Assembly: GCA_019347645.1 (NCBI GenBank)
Contig: JAHWKZ010000020.1
Span: 1 to 16,774 of the forward strand
Source: Gemmatimonadota bacterium
GTDB lineage: Bacteria; Gemmatimonadota; Gemmatimonadetes; JACCXV01; JAHWKZ01
Length of the DNA stretch: 16,774 nt
Direction: 5' to 3'
In this document: in pieces, positions 14,049 to 16,774 of the stretch
Position numbering within the stretch: position 1 is the first letter of the stretch
How the letters are laid out: every line of letters begins with the position of its first letter
Made by a program: the position numbers and the translations under genes
The notes under the pieces: model-generated
Told to the model about the DNA's origin: nothing
Seen by the model: the letters and a program-made list of their open reading frames with translations, nothing else
Database searches by the model: none

Positions 14049-15200
14049 TCAGTCCCAGATCCGGATCTCCCGGTAGAGGGCATCCCGCTCCACGGGGACT
14101 TTCCCGGCCGCGCGGATCATGCGCGTGAGCGTCTCCCGCGCGTGCCCGGCGGCGCTGTCGGCCAGCGCCATGTGGGCGATCTTCTCGTCCCCGATCGTCC
14201 CGTCGAGGTCGGTGGCGCCGAAGGCGAGGGCGATCTCGGCCGTCTGCTCGCCGAGCATCACCCAGTAGGCCTTCACGTGCGGGACGTTGTCGAAGAGGAG
14301 CCGGCTCATGGCGATGGTCCGCAGGTCCTCCATGGCGGAGGCCTGACGCTCGACCAGGTTCGTGGTCCCGGTCTGGTACTCGAGCGGGATGAACGCCTGG
14401 AAGCCGCCGGTCCGGTCCTGCTGCTCGCGGAGCTTCAGCACGTGGTCGACCCGCTCCTCGTGCGTCTCGATGTGGCCGTAGAGGAGCGTGCAGTTGGTGG
14501 GGATCCCCATCCGGTGGGCGGCATCGTGGACGGCGAACCACTCGCGCTCACCGATCTTGTGCGGGTAGAGCTCCTCCTTCACACGCTGGCTGAAGACCTC
14601 GGCGCCCCCGCCCGGCAAGGCGTCGAGCCCGGCCTCCACCATGTCCTCGAGAACCGCCTCGATCGACTTGCCTCCGATCTTCGCGAAGAAATCGATCTCG
14701 ACCGCGGTCCACGCCTTGATCGTCAGGCTCGGGCTCTTCTCGCGGATCCGGCGGACGATCTCCACGTACTTGTCGTATCCCCACTTCGGGTGCAACCCGC
14801 CCACGATGTGGATCTCGGTGATGTCGTCGGTGACGTGGGCGAGGATCTCGTCCCACCCCATCTCGTAGGCCCTGGGATCGTTCCGCGGACGCGCCGCGAA
14901 GTCGCAGAAGGCGCAGTCGAGCACGCAGACGTTGGTGGGGTTGAGCTGGCGGTTCAGGGTGAAGTACACGCGGTCGCCGTGGCGACGCCGCGCGACGAGG
15001 TCGGCCATCCGGCCCAGCGCCGGCAGGTCGAGCGTCCGCAGGATGGCGAGACCGTCCTCCCGGTCGAGGCGCTCGCCGGCGGTGACCTTCTCCCAGACCG
15101 ATTCGAGCGCCGGGTCCCGGAAGGCGACCTCCGGGGTCTCGACCATCGAGGGGTCGAGGGTGACGTCGACGCGCGGGGGATCGGTGGCGAGGGGGGCCAT
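14049..15200 (-). CDS. mqnE: Aminofutalosine synthase (radical SAM)
   Basis: The 383-residue radical SAM enzyme has the cluster motif CVLDCAFC (Cys92, Cys96 and Cys99) preceded by NPTNV. Following blocks are IHIVGGLHPKWGYDKYVEI, TIKAWTAVEIDFF, LDALPGGGAEVFS and CTLLYGHIETHEERVDH. The GGLHP and CDFA features fit MqnE, which joins S-adenosylmethionine-derived adenosyl radical to the MqnA product. Its paralogue at 5399-6595 fits MqnC. The start is uncertain: ATG at 15200 is given, but ATG at 15146 (365 residues) is close to the usual MqnE length, and neither has a clear Shine-Dalgarno. It sits in a minus-strand run with a UbiD-like gene and two GNAT genes upstream and mqnA downstream. Confidence 0.9.
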   Translation of the reverse strand: MAPLATDPPRVDVTLDPSMVETPEVAFRDPALESVWEKVTAGERLDREDGLAILRTLDLPALGRMADLVARRRHGDRVYFTLNRQLNPTNVCVLDCAFCDFAARPRNDPRAYEMGWDEILAHVTDDITEIHIVGGLHPKWGYDKYVEIVRRIREKSPSLTIKAWTAVEIDFFAKIGGKSIEAVLEDMVEAGLDALPGGGAEVFSQRVKEELYPHKIGEREWFAVHDAAHRMGIPTNCTLLYGHIETHEERVDHVLKLREQQDRTGGFQAFIPLEYQTGTTNLVERQASAMEDLRTIAMSRLLFDNVPHVKAYWVMLGEQTAEIALAFGATDLDGTIGDEKIAHMALADSAAGHARETLTRMIRAAGKVPVERDALYREIRIWD

Positions 15201-15259
15201 GAGGCGGACGAAGTTCGCCCGTCGGGTATCGGAAATCAACCGCCGCTCCCGCCGAGCGC

Positions 15260-15541
15260 TCAGCCCTCCTCGACGAGGGGCTCGTACTCCGGGTAGCGCT
15301 TCACGAACGTCCGCACGTAGGAGCACGAGGGTACGACCCGCAGGCCGTTCTCCTTCGCCCAGTCGAAGCCGCGGCTCACGATCTCCGCGGCGACTCCCCC
15401 GCCACGCGCTTCCTCGGGCACGTACGTGCTGTGGAAGTCGACGACGCCCCCGTCCCTCCGGTAGTCGAGTCGGGCCTCGCCTCCCGTCACCTCGGCCCGG
15501 AACCGCCGGCGCTTCTCGTCGTGCAGGATCTCGAGCGACAT
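15260..15541 (-). CDS. Small GNAT acetyltransferase (NATD1/YjdJ-like), second of a tandem pair
   Basis: The 93-residue protein matches the short GNAT family typified by NATD1/YjdJ. There is an N-terminal beta sheet (FRAEVTGGEARLDYRR, VVDFHSTYVPEEARGGGVA) with the acetyl-CoA loop RGGGVA, a helix (AAEIVSRGFDWAKENG), then RVVPSCSYVRTFVKRYPEY. It is clearly paralogous to the gene immediately upstream (YVPEEARG, DWA, RVVPSCS, YPEY are shared). The ATG at 15541 lies eight bases behind that gene's stop. Substrates of this family are unknown. The role next to menaquinone genes is not evident. Confidence 0.82.
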   Translation of the reverse strand: MSLEILHDEKRRRFRAEVTGGEARLDYRRDGGVVDFHSTYVPEEARGGGVAAEIVSRGFDWAKENGLRVVPSCSYVRTFVKRYPEYEPLVEEG

Positions 15542-15549
15542 GCCGGGAC

Positions 15550-15822
15550 CTAGCCCGTGAGCCTCCGGTACTCGGGCTTCTCCTCGAGGACGTGCTGGAC
15601 GAACGAGCAGGTGGGGACGACGCGGTATCCCTGCTCGCTCGCCCAGTCGAGGGCGTGGGTCACCAACCGCTCGCCGATTCCCCGCCCGCGCGCCTCCTCG
15701 GGCACGAAGGTACTCTCGTATTCGATCGTGCCGGAGTCCTTCTTCGAGTATTCGAGCGTCGCCTCGCCCGCCTCGGTGGAAGCGACGAAACGGCCGTCCT
15801 CGCGTCGGATGTCGAGCTTCAT
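15550..15822 (-). CDS. Small GNAT acetyltransferase (NATD1/YjdJ-like), first of a tandem pair
   Basis: The 90-residue protein has the same layout as its downstream neighbour: sheet, FVPEEARGRGIGERL with the acetyl-CoA loop RGRGIG, a helix (THALDWASEQG), then RVVPTCSFVQHVLEEKPEY. The R-x-x-G-x-G loop is textbook GNAT. Start: AGGAGG (15830-15835, minus strand) is seven bases before ATG 15822 but only one base before ATG 15828, so 15822 is preferred. The pair most likely arose by tandem duplication and has since diverged (about half the residues of the second half are identical by eye). It lies 81 bases behind the UbiD-like gene. Confidence 0.83.
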   Translation of the reverse strand: MKLDIRREDGRFVASTEAGEATLEYSKKDSGTIEYESTFVPEEARGRGIGERLVTHALDWASEQGYRVVPTCSFVQHVLEEKPEYRRLTG

Positions 15823-15829
15823 GACCATT

Positions 15830-15835
15830 CCTCCT
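15830..15835 (-). promoter_or_regulatory. Ribosome binding site AGGAGG choosing between two ATGs
   Basis: AGGAGG on the minus strand leaves one base before the ATG at 15828 and seven before the ATG at 15822. Only the second spacing is usual, so it decides the start of the first GNAT gene. Confidence 0.7.
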
Positions 15836-15903
15836 CGGGGTCGTTTTTCTGGAGCCTCACGTTCGACGATAGCCGGTGATCGCCCGCGGTTCTGTCTCAT
15901 TGG

Positions 15904-16774
15904 TTACGGGGAGCGAGGGCGCCGGATTCCGTAGGAGCCCCACCGCTCGTCGACCTTACGGACCGCGGCCGGGTCGGGCTCGATGGGATCCGGATACCCC
16001 GGCTTCCAGGTGGCGTCGATCGCCATCCGTCCGGCGTACCTCGGCCAGGCTCCATCCAGCCGGCTCGAGGTGAACACCACGTCGCGCGCGGCGTCGAATC
16101 GGGTGAAGATCCCCCAGATCAGCATCGTCCGGTCGTCCAGCGAGACGTCGTCGGAGACGACCGCCACCCATTTGATCCGGCCGAGCCGGGGGCTGGCGGC
16201 GAGCTCTTCGGCGACCTTCCGTCCGGTCCGGCCGTCGCGGTCGCGGACCCGGACCACGAGGAGCGTATCGGCCAGGACCCGCCAGTCGGCGATGGCGTCG
16301 TGGGTCCGGCCGGGTTCGTCGAACGGGGCGTCGGCGCCGCCCGGCAGCTCGGACAGGCCCGCGTCCCCGGGTCCGGGGGCGGGCGGGGCGTCCCCGGCGA
16401 TCCCGCCCGCCCCCCTCGTGCAGTCGAGGACCAGCTTCGAGCCCAGGTTCATGGTGAACGAGGTGAAGTCGAGCGTGTCCTGGGGGACGCCGGGGATCAG
16501 CAGGGCGTCGTCGACCGCCGACCAGTTCCGGCGGAAGGCGTCGAGGACCGCGTCCCAGTCGTCGGCGGGGACGTCGTCGTCGACCAGGATCGCCACCTTG
16601 GTCAACGCCAGCTGGCCCTGCCCCATCAGCGACAGCGCCGCCTTCGCCGCCTCCTTGAGCTCCGGTGGGCCCGCGGAGTCCGGGAAGCCCTGGGCCCGGG
16701 TCACCGCGTCGTGGGGCCTTGGCTGGCGGGGGGGTTGCCGGGTGGCCGGGGGGGGGGGGGGGGGCGCCGGGGGG
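15904..16774 (-). CDS. UbiD-family decarboxylase, C-terminal part (N-terminus missing)
   Basis: The last 266 residues (from 16704) are clearly the C-terminal part of a UbiD-type prenylated-FMN decarboxylase. Visible blocks are LTKVAILVDDDV, TMNLGSKLVLDCTR, RIKWVAVVSDDVSLDD, WGIFTRFDAARDVVF and MAIDATWKPGYP. UbiD proteins are about 450-600 residues, so the beginning is missing. GTG at 16704 is not a believable start because family sequence (HDAV, AQGF, MGQGQLALTK) already begins around it. The frame stays open to the window end, but 16721-16774 is a G-rich low-complexity tract translating to Pro and is doubtful. In the futalosine route a UbiD homologue is thought to decarboxylate the naphthoate product, which suits the position upstream of mqnE and mqnA; this role is inferred. 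Confidence 0.78.
   Translation of the reverse strand, partial: PPAPPPPPPATRQPPRQPRPHDAVTRAQGFPDSAGPPELKEAAKAALSLMGQGQLALTKVAILVDDDVPADDWDAVLDAFRRNWSAVDDALLIPGVPQDTLDFTSFTMNLGSKLVLDCTRGAGGIAGDAPPAPGPGDAGLSELPGGADAPFDEPGRTHDAIADWRVLADTLLVVRVRDRDGRTGRKVAEELAASPRLGRIKWVAVVSDDVSLDDRTMLIWGIFTRFDAARDVVFTSSRLDGAWPRYAGRMAIDATWKPGYPDPIEPDPAAVRKVDERWGSYGIRRPRSP

Noticed and set aside
15201..15326. N-terminal extension of mqnE to 15326
   Set aside because: It would overlap the GNAT stop region and adds an Arg-rich stretch without family resemblance.

Overview
This is a high-GC bacterial chromosome segment that is densely packed with genes on both strands. Sixty-base samples reach about 78 % G+C (for example 12481-12540). 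A 1.4 kb island at about 1000-2400 is much poorer in G+C (24 of 60 bases at 1021-1080). Four enzymes of the futalosine (alternative menaquinone) pathway, many GTG/TTG starts, and several secreted or lipoprotein-type products point to a Gram-negative-type bacterium that respires with menaquinone. An uncultured Gemmatimonadota-like soil or marine lineage would fit, but this is inference; there is no rRNA or other marker gene in the window.

Layout. (1) 1-838, minus strand: two tandem deoxynucleoside kinases joined by a GTGA overlap, the second cut by the window edge, behind a clear TTGACA-17-TACGAT promoter. (2) 1038-2355, minus strand: the AT-rich island, with a seven-bladed PQQ-type propeller lipoprotein and a small overlapping upstream ORF. 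(3) 2573-4044, plus strand: mqnD and a secreted PrcB-like protein. (4) 7189 down to 4091, minus strand: msrB (periplasmic, zinc-less type), mqnC, an aldo/keto reductase and a small ABM-type protein, with a UUCG-loop terminator-like hairpin before the last. (5) 7337-9350, plus strand: lipoprotein msrA (divergent from msrB), an NTF2-like protein and a divergent FEN-type exonuclease. (6) 10569 down to 9352: a lipoprotein serpin. (7) 10778-13203, plus strand: rhomboid protease, lipid kinase of the diacylglycerol kinase family, and metallophosphoesterase, probably one operon behind a TTGATC-16-TACGAT promoter. (8) 16774 down to 13226, minus strand: UbiD-family decarboxylase (5' part missing), two tandem small GNAT proteins, mqnE and mqnA.

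How the genes fit together. MqnA (chorismate dehydratase), MqnE (aminofutalosine synthase), MqnC (cyclisation to the spiro compound) and MqnD (dihydroxynaphthoate synthase) give most of the route from chorismate to 1,4-dihydroxy-6-naphthoate. The UbiD-like protein is a plausible later decarboxylase. The nucleosidase step (MqnB/MTAN) is not in the window. MsrA and MsrB form a divergent periplasmic pair that repairs oxidised methionine. The remaining genes are mostly cell-envelope or nucleotide-salvage functions. I see no CRISPR array, tRNA, rRNA, insertion sequence, phage gene or recognisable defence system. The best candidates for something undescribed are the AT-rich island and the exonuclease with substituted active-site positions.
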